Source: Wolbachia endosymbiont (group A) of Anomoia purmunda
GTDB lineage: Bacteria > Pseudomonadota > Alphaproteobacteria > Rickettsiales > Anaplasmataceae
Length of the DNA: 64,000 bases
Direction of reading: 5' to 3'
Assembly (NCBI RefSeq): GCF_947251545.1
Contig: NZ_OX366362.1
Location: 124,001-188,000, forward strand
Under the pieces are notes generated by a model that worked only from the letters and a program-made list of their open reading frames with translations, was not told where the DNA came from and made no database searches. Numbering within the stretch: position 1 is the stretch's first letter; the number at the start of each line of letters is the position of its first letter. Shown here piece by piece: positions 1-8,652 of the stretch. Position numbers and translations under genes: made by a program.

Positions 1-2
1 CA

Positions 3-1598
3 GGGGCTAATCCTGATATACAGAATAATAAAGGAAAGACACCACTGCATTATACTGATGTGCTTGCTAGTGTAGCTTCTCTCTTAAAAGGGAAAGCTAA
101 TCCTAATATACAGGATAACGAAGGAGAAACACCCTTGCATTATGCGGCTAGTATTGGTCATACCAACTATGTGAATTTGCTCCTAGAGAAAAAAGCTAAT
201 CCTAACATACAGAATAGAAAAGGTGGAACGCCACTGCAAGTTGCAATTGATAATCATCACTACTATATTGAGGAGTGCTTTTTCACTGACAACCAAAAGA
301 ATTTAAGTAAAGAATTATATTCTATCCTTGATAAATGTTTTGATGCATATGAGAATTGTATATGGAGTAAAGATAAAGATCGTTCAGGTTATGTCGCTAA
401 CTTCATTAACTTCACTAAAAGTCTAAAAGAGTTTCTGGATAAACACAGAAATAGTGAAGATCTGAAAATAATTTTCAGTATTCGAGACGCAGGAGGTGGA
501 TCAAGAGTGCTTAATCATGCTAGGTATATTGATAAAAAAGTAGTAGATTTACTTTTATCAGCAGGGGCAGTCGATCCGTGCAAAGAAGGAGGTTCGCTTT
601 TAGATTGCGGTGGATCTTTTTATAATGTGGGAGAAAAGTATCGTGTAAAATCTATTTTATGGAGTACACCAAATCAGGTAAAGTTGAATGAATTTTTAGG
701 TAAGGTATCTAAAGCCCAAGGTATGTATAAACTAGGAGAAGTTGTAAATGAAGCTATAAAATCTGGAGTACGGTTTGATTTTTCTCAACGACTTTCTCAA
801 GATGAAAAAGCATATAATTTTATAGATTGTGTAATGAAAAGAATTGGTGAATTAGAGAAGAATCCTAAAGTCGCTAGTGACATAATATGTAAATTGGTAT
901 CAAGAGGAGCAGTCTTTGGTAATAAAGTTGATATTGATGTAATTGATACACTGGATGAATTTAAAGATCACAAAGCTAATATGATAAAAGCTTATGCAGA
1001 CTATATTAGCAATGCTCACAAGTTTATTGAAGTTGCGAAAAGTGCAACCAGTAGTGAGCTGAATGATGTAAGAATAGGTAACTCTACTTTTTACTTAGAA
1101 TACTCAGAGGACAGCAAAATAGATGTTGCAAAGATTACAGATGGAGCAAGGAATTTAGGGCTAACTCAAGGAGAGATAGAATACGGAAGAGATATAATAA
1201 AGATCGGTAAAAGTGAAGTAGAAATTATAACGCAAAATGGTATAAGGAATTACACAGACCTTGCGGATAATAGTGATATAGTATTAACTTTCTATATTAG
1301 TGAGGGAGAATTAGAGGTTAGATTATATCCTGATATGCGAAATAAAGACCTAATAAGGGTAGAGATGAACAATCAAGGTCTGCTGGAGCGATTAAAAAAT
1401 TGTGACGAAAAAATAGGCAAGAATTGCTTACTTGGCGGGTTACCAGTTAATCAAGCCATAGAACAAGGGTTTTTTGTCAGGTCTGGGAAATTGATGCGTT
1501 CTGAAACAATGAGTCAATCTAATGGAAAAACAGAAGAGAGTTGGTGTGAAAAAATAAGCAAAGCCTCAAACTCAGAACAAACAACAAGCCGTGCATGA
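3..1598 (+). CDS. Ankyrin-repeat protein, 5' end outside window
   Basis: The reading frame is open to the left edge, so the true start lies outside and the GTG at position 60 is not the start. The visible 531 residues begin with about two and a half ankyrin repeats with the typical NxxGxTPLHYA core. They are followed by some 430 residues without recognisable repeats, rich in Lys, Asp and Glu. In Wolbachia such proteins are candidate secreted, host-binding proteins, but no specific target can be named here. No signal peptide or membrane segment is visible in this part. It stands alone on the plus strand; the next gene is convergent. The product call is firm for the N-terminal part, and the role is unknown. 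Confidence 0.85.
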   Translation, partial: GANPDIQNNKGKTPLHYTDVLASVASLLKGKANPNIQDNEGETPLHYAASIGHTNYVNLLLEKKANPNIQNRKGGTPLQVAIDNHHYYIEECFFTDNQKNLSKELYSILDKCFDAYENCIWSKDKDRSGYVANFINFTKSLKEFLDKHRNSEDLKIIFSIRDAGGGSRVLNHARYIDKKVVDLLLSAGAVDPCKEGGSLLDCGGSFYNVGEKYRVKSILWSTPNQVKLNEFLGKVSKAQGMYKLGEVVNEAIKSGVRFDFSQRLSQDEKAYNFIDCVMKRIGELEKNPKVASDIICKLVSRGAVFGNKVDIDVIDTLDEFKDHKANMIKAYADYISNAHKFIEVAKSATSSELNDVRIGNSTFYLEYSEDSKIDVAKITDGARNLGLTQGEIEYGRDIIKIGKSEVEIITQNGIRNYTDLADNSDIVLTFYISEGELEVRLYPDMRNKDLIRVEMNNQGLLERLKNCDEKIGKNCLLGGLPVNQAIEQGFFVRSGKLMRSETMSQSNGKTEESWCEKISKASNSEQTTSRA

Positions 1599-1691
1599 GA
1601 TAAAATGGATGGTGCTATCAGGTTAATGGCTTAAGAGATATTCTAAAGAAATTATCTTGATATTTATGCTCTTTCAAGCATACCACTAGCT

Positions 1692-2647
1692 TTAAGATCC
1701 TGTAGCCTGATGTACTACATTGATAGGAACACCTACCTCAAGTAGATTCTTTGCCACTTCTATTTCCCCTATTTTTTTACCCTTTTCTTTATTAATCTGT
1801 ATTCTTTTAGATACTGACATAATTAATGAATAAAATTTATCACGTATTTCTTGATCATCAATTTTATTATACTCTCTCACTAAATCTAGTACTCCATTTT
1901 CTCCTTCTCTATCCTCATTACTTCTTTCAATTTCAACATTGCCTTTTTCTATTAGTTCACTAATTTTCGGCAGTAGAGTTTTAGCGTGCGTTGACAATTC
2001 GTCTGCTATGTTACGTAGTTTTCCTATTGTCATGATATGGGTTCCTTGCTCATAGCGTCGTATCTGACCACCTGTTAAACCGACTTCATTTCCTAAATCC
2101 TCCTGAGAACGTCCTCTTGCTAGCCTCCAGTCTTTCATATTTTCCCCTGTTTTATAGGCTATAAAATTAACTACCTCTGTTTTATCATGTTTCTTAAGTT
2201 CATCTTTAGACAAGCCTGTTGTTTGGAGGATGATATCAACAGAAATACCAGCTTTAAGTAAATTCTTTGCCACTTTAATTTTCTCTGCTTCTCTACCCTC
2301 TTCTTCTCCCATCTGGATAGATTTATTTAATGCAGAGGCTATCTTACATAATTCCTGGTTCCTAAATTTTTTACATTCTCTAACTAGATTTAATGTTTTT
2401 TCTACTTTACCTTCAATTTTCTCTGATATCGTTGATTCAGGCAGTAGTTTTGCCATATCAATCATTAGTTCCACTACTATCATACAGAATATAATGATTG
2501 AAATCGGATTTTCCCCTCGCTCATATCTGTACATTTGCTTCTCTAATACTCCGACTTTACTTCCTAGACCTGCCTGATTTGCTTTTCCCTCTCATGTTTT
2601 AATTTTTTCCCTACTTCGTAGTCTGTTAACTTTGTGTCAGTAGTCAT
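1692..2647 (-). pseudogene. Double-HTH transcriptional regulator, frameshifted
   Basis: Two XRE-like helix-turn-helix domains are encoded. The second is intact (RSQEDLGNEVGLTGGQIRRYEQGT). The first is split: the ATG at 2647 reads MTTDTKLTDYEVGKKLK and then hits TAG, while a different frame continues NQAGLGSKVGVLEKQMYRYERGEN. One base is missing in the A-run at about 2583-2586. The longest intact piece runs 1692-2534. Each HTH is followed by a helical tail of the form IEVAKNLLxxGxxxxxxxQxTG. A last frameshift near 1695 may also hide a natural end at 1664, since another frame reads DLKASGMLERA then stop. Such two-HTH regulators are typical of Wolbachia phage-WO regions, which is family knowledge. 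It is probably non-functional unless the ribosome slips. Confidence 0.75.
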
Positions 2648-2742
2648 GTCTCTTTAAAACATTTTGAGACAAAGGTATACTCTTTAACCTAAGATTCTAT
2701 TAAAGGAGACTTTCCTTTGCACTACCGTAAGAGAGTAAGACT

Positions 2743-3840
2743 TCAGTAAAAATCATATTTGATGATGTCCAAGCTGTCCTTCTCAACGTTTTCAACATTT
2801 TCGGGAATAGTTAATTTTCTTGTTCCTGCCATGTATTCAACTACCTCTAAATAATTATCTTTCCATCGACCATTAAGCGCATAATGTAATGGTGTATTCC
2901 CATATTTCTTAGTGGCCTTAATTTCAGCTCCTCTCTCTATGAAGTATTTTACTAAATCAATTTTGGCGTGGTAAGCAGCCCAATGTAGAGGTGTTCTGCC
3001 CTCATTGTCAGTTACATTTATATCCACGTTTTGCTTCTCCACAAGATACTCTACTACTTCATTATTACGCCAATAAGCTGCCCAATGTAGTGGTGTACTA
3101 CCTAGATTATCAGTAACATTAAAATTTATTCCTTCTTCTTCTACTAGATATTCAAGGACACATGACATACCAGACTCATCGCCTATAGCTGCATAATGTG
3201 CTAGCGTACAACCATTGCTACTAATGGCATTCTTGTCGGCACCATCTTCTATAAGATTTTCTACCACATATGAGTACCCACAAAAAGCAGCTATATGCAA
3301 GGGTGTTATCCCATGTCTATTAGTTGCTTTCACGTTTGCTCCTTTTTCTACTAGATATCTAGCTGTTTTCTCACAACCACCATGAGCAGCGTGATGCAGA
3401 ACAGTATTACCCTTTATGTTTGCTGCATTTATGTTGAAGTTTTTTTCTTCCACTAGATATTGAACTATTTCTAACTTACCGTCTATAGCAGCTATATGCA
3501 GAAATGTTTCACCATTTTCTTTAGTAGCATTAATATTTGCTCCTTTTGCTATAAAATGTCTTACTATATCTAAGTTACTTGCTTCATGTAGAATGTTATC
3601 ACTAGCATTAGCCCCTTTCTCTACAAGATATACAGCTATATCTGTGCTACCTTTATAAGCAGCAATATACAAAGGAGTATATCCATACCTATTAACAGCA
3701 TTAATACCAGCACCTTTTTCTACAAGATGTTTAACTGTTTCAAGATTACCTTCTTCCACAGCTAAATGCAAAGGCGTATTCCCTTCATCATTCTTAACAT
3801 CTTTCTTATCTACTAAATACTTTTCTATGATGTTACACAT
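2743..3840 (-). CDS. Ankyrin-repeat protein (about ten repeats)
   Basis: This 365-residue protein is almost entirely ankyrin repeats. I count about ten units from residue 17 on, with cores such as NTPLHLAVEEG, YTPLYIAAYKG and RTPLHWAAYHA, each followed by a helix and an EKGA.INA turn. The third unit is shortened and the seventh and eighth have small insertions. There is no signal peptide or membrane helix. Ankyrin arrays bind proteins; in Wolbachia they are often proposed type IV effectors, but that is inference. It begins at an ATG and is divergent from the small gene at 4002-4226 only in spacing, as both lie on the minus strand. Coding sequence is intact. Confidence 0.9.
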   Translation of the reverse strand: MCNIIEKYLVDKKDVKNDEGNTPLHLAVEEGNLETVKHLVEKGAGINAVNRYGYTPLYIAAYKGSTDIAVYLVEKGANASDNILHEASNLDIVRHFIAKGANINATKENGETFLHIAAIDGKLEIVQYLVEEKNFNINAANIKGNTVLHHAAHGGCEKTARYLVEKGANVKATNRHGITPLHIAAFCGYSYVVENLIEDGADKNAISSNGCTLAHYAAIGDESGMSCVLEYLVEEEGINFNVTDNLGSTPLHWAAYWRNNEVVEYLVEKQNVDINVTDNEGRTPLHWAAYHAKIDLVKYFIERGAEIKATKKYGNTPLHYALNGRWKDNYLEVVEYMAGTRKLTIPENVENVEKDSLDIIKYDFY

Positions 3841-4001
3841 ACCAACCCCACTAAATTAATAAAACTATTCCATTCTACAGACACAAACATTATTTTTTTA
3901 TTAACTGCAAAACCCGTATAAATTCCTATATGCACTGCTCATTCTCTCTCATGAGGGCATTCATAATTATGCTAATATCTTATATATATTAATTAATAAC
4001 C

Positions 4002-4226
4002 TCACTTTCTTCCCCCTTCAATGGCCTCTTCTATAACAGCAGCTATTTCGTTCATCTTCTTCAACTGACTCACTTCTGGGTTTTTACGCATTTCCTTCAG
4101 CACCTTTTGATAAAGATCTTGCTTTTTCTCATTATCAAGTAGTTTGCAGTATAGTTTTAGCTGCTCAGGGGTCTTTGATAGTAGTCGTACTAACGCTGAT
4201 TCTCGGTTATTGTTGTTATTACTCAT
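4002..4226 (-). CDS. Small hypothetical protein, 74 residues
   Basis: This is a short helical protein that starts MSNNNNNRESALVRLL and ends with a charged helix EEAIEGGRK. An AGGA element precedes the ATG at suitable distance. I do not recognise a family. Composition is rich in Lys, Glu and Asn, with no membrane segment or signal peptide. It lies upstream of the ankyrin gene on the same strand, 160 bp apart, so co-transcription is possible but not shown. It could be a real small accessory protein or a leftover. Confidence 0.5.
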   Translation of the reverse strand: MSNNNNNRESALVRLLSKTPEQLKLYCKLLDNEKKQDLYQKVLKEMRKNPEVSQLKKMNEIAAVIEEAIEGGRK

Positions 4227-4780
4227 ATAAAAATCCTCACTAATTAACGCTTCAATTTTTTTTAATGTTTACTACTGTTTTCTTAGTAGTATTGGCATAA
4301 AGCCATCTATTTTGGCGGAAGTCAAGAAATTTTTTAAATATTTATTTGTTATTAATAATAGCAAGGATATTAATATATTGACTTCGATGTCTATTTAGGA
4401 CTTTGAATAGTATTCTTTAAAAATACTTTTGCTATATCACTTTCTTTATTGTCTTCCCGTAGATATTGTAATAATTGAAATTCAATCTGGTAGGTTAAAA
4501 AATTAAAGTAAAATATGAGTTTTATTTTGACTTTTTGTGTTAATTTCGCAGAATATTAAGATTATCATTCAAATTAAATACATGACAAAAAGAGGACTGG
4601 GAAGCGGTAATTGGGCTTGAGGTACATGCTCAAGTTTTTCCTCTAGTTGGTACAGCAACACTAGATATATTAGTGCTATTAGCAACGCAAATCTATCTTC
4701 TAGTGTTCATTGGTTTTTAATGATTTTTGTGCTATAAACTAAAAGGCATGATAAATGTGCAGTATGTCTAGAGAGGTATT
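4227..4780. other. AT-rich spacer with a gatB remnant
   Basis: This 550-bp stretch has no intact gene. It is strongly AT-rich and contains a short stretch resembling the start of gatB (listed separately, 4583-4644). The rest shows no palindromic repeat, tRNA or convincing promoter that I can support. Confidence 0.5.
4583..4644 (+). pseudogene. gatB: Remnant of the 5' end of gatB
   Basis: Translating from 4596 gives DWEAVIGLEVHAQV, which matches the highly conserved N-terminus of the aspartyl/glutamyl-tRNA amidotransferase B subunit. An ATG at 4583 reads MTK and is joined to this segment only after a frame change in an A-run. After HAQV the similarity stops. This is therefore a roughly 60-bp gene fragment, probably left by a rearrangement or duplication. 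The functional gatB must lie elsewhere. Confidence 0.45.
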
Positions 4781-5419
4781 ATGGTAGTAAAAAGACACGA
4801 AAATAATATACAAAGCTCAATAAAGGATTGTATACCAATTGGGTCAACTAATGATTCCAATATTGTATCAACATCAGTGCAGCATGCTCAAATAACAGTA
4901 GACAATTCTTTTGCTATCAATCAAGGTGAAGTGGGCATTACTAACGGTAACTCTACAAAACATATATTGGGAACATTTGGTGCAGGTCCATGTGTAATTG
5001 TTACTTTCTACAATCCAGACACTAGTGAAGCTGCTTTAACCCATATTGATGCATTAACTAACGTGCCGCAAACAATATCTATGATTGATTATCATCTGAC
5101 TAAGAATGTTGATGAGGCAAATTTTATAATTAACCTCTCAACTGGATGGCTAGACAACAATAGTACATTAGAACTCATAAGGGATGTTTTGTCTTCTAGA
5201 GAAAATATGGAAATTAGTAAAATCCTGGAAAGCTCATCTTTAGCAATAGATGCAAAAACTGGGGAGATTATTCAAGGCATTACTCATCATGTTTTAGACC
5301 TAAATGGCGATTATAGGAAAAGAATGGAAACAAGGGAAACAATCGCTATGTTTACGTTTGGTAAGGTAATTAGCTCTAGAATATCTTTTGATGGTAGAAA
5401 TGAGAGTTTAACTTTCTAA
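4781..5419 (+). CDS. NTAN1/CheD-like putative cysteine hydrolase (deamidase)
   Basis: This 212-residue protein has no obvious housekeeping counterpart. Residues 62-90 read ILGTFGAGPC, then VIVTFYNPD, then LTHID. Thr65, Cys71 and His88 have exactly the spacing (Cys-6, Cys, Cys+17) of the Thr21-Cys27-His44 catalytic set of the CheD deamidase. The LTHxD motif and a later segment SLAIDAKTGEIIQ resemble eukaryotic protein N-terminal asparagine amidohydrolase (NTAN1), which converts N-terminal Asn to Asp in the N-degron pathway. That would fit a deamidase acting on host proteins; function is inferred. No signal peptide or membrane helix is visible. Translation could start at the ATG at 4781 behind GAGAGG. 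Chemotaxis genes are absent nearby, so a CheD role is unlikely. Confidence 0.6.
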   Translation: MVVKRHENNIQSSIKDCIPIGSTNDSNIVSTSVQHAQITVDNSFAINQGEVGITNGNSTKHILGTFGAGPCVIVTFYNPDTSEAALTHIDALTNVPQTISMIDYHLTKNVDEANFIINLSTGWLDNNSTLELIRDVLSSRENMEISKILESSSLAIDAKTGEIIQGITHHVLDLNGDYRKRMETRETIAMFTFGKVISSRISFDGRNESLTF

Positions 5420-5468
5420 ACCCATAAATCCTTACTAATTAATGATACAATTTTTTTAATAACTTTCT

Positions 5469-5881
5469 TCATAAACTTGGACTAAAGAAAGGTTTAACGT
5501 CAGTTTGTTCTACATCTTCTACTTTTTCAAGTTTCGTATCTGGCTTTAGAGCATTATACAACGCAAAACCCATACAAACCAACCCAACTATTCCCCCAAT
5601 CACCGCTATGGCATACATTTTCAATATATAAGCTACAACACTACTGACTAGTAATGCCGCACCAACACTACCAGCCAAGATTGCTCGTCTTTGTTGCATT
5701 GATGGTTTTTCTTTTTTGTCTGCAGTATTTTCTTTGCTAGACCCATTATCAAAACATGCAGCAGAAGAAAGGCTGTTGGAAGCATTTTGCTCTTGTATGT
5801 CAGTTTCTGTTACAGCAGTTTCATTTTTTTCTCATATCAGTTGGTCTTCAGTATTAGAGAGCTTTTCTATTGAAGCAGCAA
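5469..5881 (-). pseudogene. C-terminal part of a membrane protein, IS-truncated
   Basis: The intact piece (5469-5699) encodes 76 residues with two hydrophobic helices (about residues 7-24 and 28-47) and an acidic tail. Upstream the same frame stays coding-like (ETAVTETDIQEQN and SIEKLSNTEDQLI), interrupted by one in-frame TGA at about 5835. It then runs into the IS5-like element at 5884. The original protein was therefore longer, with an acidic low-complexity domain followed by a C-terminal membrane hairpin, and has lost its 5' end. Family not recognised. An internal start at the ATG at 5699 could still yield the small membrane protein. Confidence 0.55.
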
Positions 5882-5883
5882 TA

Positions 5884-6760
5884 GACTTCTTTCAAAATTC
5901 ATGTAGGGAGCTCAAAATTGTGAATTGCAGCAATCAAATTAAACCTTAAACCAAAACGTTTTCGTCGGTTTCTATACCTGTCCGAGATGATTTTAAACCT
6001 TTTCAATTACGTTTTCAACAATTGCCCTTTGGCTCATAAGTGCCCTGTTCTCTTTTTTTTGTTCTTTGCTTAACGGATTCTTTTTCGTTTTCCTGTGCGG
6101 TAATACAACATTTTTGTGTATCTTCTGCATTCCCCTGTAGCCGGCATCAGCTAAGATTTTAGTTTGCGGCAATACTGCTACCTTTGATTCTCTAAACATC
6201 CGTGTTTTCTACCATTCGAGAAAGATGTGCATATGACTTTTCTACTCTTCTTCTCTGTTACTATTTGTGTTTTTATAGTATGCCTTTTTTTCTTTCCAGA
6301 GTAGAAGGGCTTTTGCTTTTTTTTGGTCTCTCTACTGGCGTTTCAGTTCCGTCTATTACTAAAACTTCATATTCTACATCACTCTTTAATAGCTCTTTTT
6401 TTCCTGGTAATGCAAAATCTGGATGTTTTATTAATATGTCTTCTACCCATCTTATTATTTTAAAACTGTTACTTTCACTCATGCCATAGCTTTGCCCAAT
6501 ATGAAAATATGTACGATATTCTCTTATATATTCCAGTGCCATAAGTAGCCTGTCTTCTATGCAAAGTTTACTTTTTCTTCCACTTCTAGCTTTTTTTCTT
6601 TTATCCTCCACTTCTAGAATTTCTACCATTCGCTCAAATGTTGCTTTTTTTACCCCTGTTAAACGTCGAAACTTTTCTCCTTCTAACTTTTCTATTTCCT
6701 TATATTTCATGCTTTCAAATACTTCATCTTACACTCCCTCTAACAATTTTGAAAGAAGTC
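5884..6760 (-). mobile_element. IS5-like element, copy 1 (877 bp)
   Basis: The ends are perfect inverted repeats of at least 16 bp, beginning GACTTCTTTCAAAATT, flanked on both sides by TA (5882-5883 and 6761-6762), the 2-bp duplication expected of this group. The transposase reads on the minus strand but is broken. A second copy of identical length lies at 32280-33156 in the same orientation. I find one base difference between them, near 5944. It separates a membrane protein remnant from a terminase remnant. Confidence 0.9.
5899..6710 (-). pseudogene. IS5-family transposase, broken
   Basis: The N-terminal 145 codons (6273-6710) encode the helical domain and the first catalytic Asp region (VLVIDGTETPVERPKK). 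The frame then shifts by -1 at an A8 run to SGKKKRHTIKTQIV, which resembles the programmed frameshift used by many IS. After NGRKH a deletion shifts the frame again to FRESKVAVLPQTKILADAGY, the second catalytic Asp region. One more indel near 6000 precedes RFKIISDRYRNRRKRFGLRF. The A8 shift may be natural, but the later two make this enzyme almost surely inactive. Confidence 0.8.
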
Positions 6761-6762
6761 TA

Positions 6763-7145
6763 CTCTTGTTTTATTATACCGCTTGAAAGTGGTAGAGGAT
6801 TTTGTTGGTATTGAGCAGCAAAAGCGTAACTCCCGAGTTCAACTTTTATCATCTCAACTTCTTCTCTTCCTCCCTCGAGGGGATATAATAACTCATTCTC
6901 TTCTCTTGAGTATAATACTCTTGCAGGTAGTGTCATTCCAGCACTTGATGCTGGAATCCAGTCTTTTGCGGTTGAATTTTCTGGATCCCAGTGTCTGGGC
7001 ACTGGGATGACAGGAGGGGGGATTGGAATGACACCAGTATGGTTATTAATTGAATAAATAACCTCCTTATTTTCAGAAATCATTGGCAAACAAATGTGAT
7101 GCCATATGTTTTTTGGCTTGGATAAGAGGTGCCCAGTTAAGTCTT
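6763..7145 (-). pseudogene. Phage terminase large-subunit fragment
   Basis: Two terminase-like blocks are recognisable: EDLTGHLLSKPKNIWHHICL near 7130, and GSYAFAAQYQQNPLPLSSG near 6790, the latter being the conserved end of the ATPase domain before the nuclease domain. Between them sits an in-frame copy of the palindromic repeat (6931-7012), coding for a VIPVPRHWDPENS-type insert. The 5' side is cut by the IS4 element and the 3' side by the IS5-like element, so both the start and the nuclease domain are missing. This is a phage or gene-transfer-agent relict. Confidence 0.75.
6931..7012. repeat. Palindromic repeat element inside terminase remnant
   Basis: The element has a left hairpin TGTCATTCCAGCA/TGCTGGAA, a short core, and a right hairpin GGATCCCAGTG/CACTGGGATGACA. 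Both arms can fold on their own. It keeps the terminase reading frame open. Confidence 0.85.
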
Positions 7146-8456
7146 CCATACGTGTCAAGTTAAGAAGCAAGGGTAAGAAAATTCAATGAACTTAAGGTGG
7201 ATACTCTAGTTTTTCTATATCTGTCTTTCACAGAAAATTGTGACCAGTCTGTGGTAGGTTTTTTCAGGAAAATTCTCAAATTATTAATTTTACTGCTTAA
7301 CGCTAAAAACAACTCCCTAATCCTTCTTTTTAATTCAATGAATGCCTTTGTTAAACTCAGCTCTGTATTCTCTTTCAGTTTTATACAACCAACTATTCCA
7401 TGAAATATAAGAATTGCGCACAATTTAGCGTATAGTTCACATAATACTCTGTATGGTTTTCCTTTAAGTTCGTCAAGCCTGATGTGACTCTTATACAATT
7501 TAAATAATAATTCAATCTGCCATCTTACCCTGTAAACTGTTAATACTTGTTCAGCGCTGATTTTACTCTCTGGAACGTTAGTTATGAATATCGACCAATC
7601 CAGCAATTTTTGATTCTTTTGAGAAGATGTATATCCATGTGATTTTGCTAACTTATTAGCCCTTCTTCTTCTAATTATAGACTGTTCTTCAGTTAATTTT
7701 TGACATATAATTCTCACTTTAATTTTTACTTCTTTTCCTAATAGCACTTCCATCTCTAGAAGGGATTGACCTTCTAAACATTCCAACAACTCTATTTTTT
7801 GATTTGTTTCTATATCATATATATTGGTATCAGACTTATAACGACTAACAAAATATGCACCTGCTTCATCAATCTGTTTAAAAGAACTAGGCACAAAGTA
7901 GCACAAATCAAATATTAGCAAATCATTGGCTGATAAACCGTTCAGATAATCCCTATAACCTTGATCCGACCTTATTCCTTCTATTAAATTTAACTTATCT
8001 AGCGCTTGGTTCAGGTAATCAAAGACTAACTGCAGCTTTATTCCTGATTTGGTATTACTCTCACAATCTCTATAGCTACTCCCATATCCTTTGTACATAT
8101 CTTCCATGCTACTGGGCAGGCTAATATAATCCAAACCCTGTTTTGTAATTTCTATCGAGTCTTCATTTAGCAATTGGCACATTGTTTCTATGCTGCAATC
8201 ACCAACTCCTATGTTACCAAAAACCATAGCTTTTATGAATGATGAGCCATTAAGTTTTCTCTTTCTTTTTATAAAACCTACTGCAATTGATATTTCGTCT
8301 GCTTTTTCATTAAAGAATTCATTGAGGTCTTTTGATAAGCAAGCTATTCTGTCCATTGTAAGTTCTCTCATTCACATATCCAAGAGAACTTATACCTTAT
8401 TCTTTTCCTTCACTCTATCAATTTTACTTACACTTTTCCTTAACTTGACGCGTATG
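7146..8456 (-). mobile_element. IS4-type element, copy 1 (about 1.31 kb)
   Basis: The inverted ends are CATACGTGTCAAGTTAAG on the left and the complement of CATACGCGTCAAGTTAAG on the right. The copy at 16626-17938 is nearly identical: I see only three substitutions and one single-base indel. Unlike that copy, no direct repeat flanks this one, which suggests that the flanks were rearranged after insertion. Confidence 0.85.
7160..8371 (-). CDS. IS4-family DDE transposase, copy 1
   Basis: The 403-residue protein is intact. It carries the YREK signature of IS4 transposases: YRVRWQIELLFKLYK fits Y-(2)-R-(3)-E-(6)-K exactly, near residue 281. The preceding catalytic Asp is likely in DLLIFDLCYF, with another in the IRSDQGYRDYL region. 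It cuts and pastes its own element. It differs from copy 2 by one residue (Pro instead of Leu in KKPTTDW near the C-terminus). Translation starts at the ATG at 8371. As both copies are intact, this element may still be active. Confidence 0.9.
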   Translation of the reverse strand: MRELTMDRIACLSKDLNEFFNEKADEISIAVGFIKRKRKLNGSSFIKAMVFGNIGVGDCSIETMCQLLNEDSIEITKQGLDYISLPSSMEDMYKGYGSSYRDCESNTKSGIKLQLVFDYLNQALDKLNLIEGIRSDQGYRDYLNGLSANDLLIFDLCYFVPSSFKQIDEAGAYFVSRYKSDTNIYDIETNQKIELLECLEGQSLLEMEVLLGKEVKIKVRIICQKLTEEQSIIRRRRANKLAKSHGYTSSQKNQKLLDWSIFITNVPESKISAEQVLTVYRVRWQIELLFKLYKSHIRLDELKGKPYRVLCELYAKLCAILIFHGIVGCIKLKENTELSLTKAFIELKRRIRELFLALSSKINNLRIFLKKPTTDWSQFSVKDRYRKTRVSTLSSLNFLTLAS

Positions 8457-8652
8457 CTTGAATGACGGTGTCGGTAAACTTAGAACTATTTGCCTTTTTT
8501 CTACTTAAATTTGGGTTATGCAAGAAGTCTAATAAAGCGAAATATGGAAGATAAGTGCATTCTGAAAGGCTACACAGCATGTTCGTCCTGCTAATTAATA
8601 ATATCTTTATTATTGTATGAGATAGGTAATTTAGCATTTATGAATTTGTAAT

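Noticed and set aside
60-62. GTG at 60 as the start of the first ankyrin gene
   Set aside because: The same frame with ankyrin sequence runs to the left edge, so the gene begins outside the window.
1692-2534. Intact 280-residue regulator starting MYRYERGENP
   Set aside because: The start falls in the middle of the first HTH; the upstream frame with the rest of the HTH shows that the gene is frameshifted.
8440-8637. Minus-strand frame of 65 codons to the right of IS4 copy 1
   Set aside because: It runs into the IS end, shows no recognisable domain, and may be a fragment; not enough support for a gene call.
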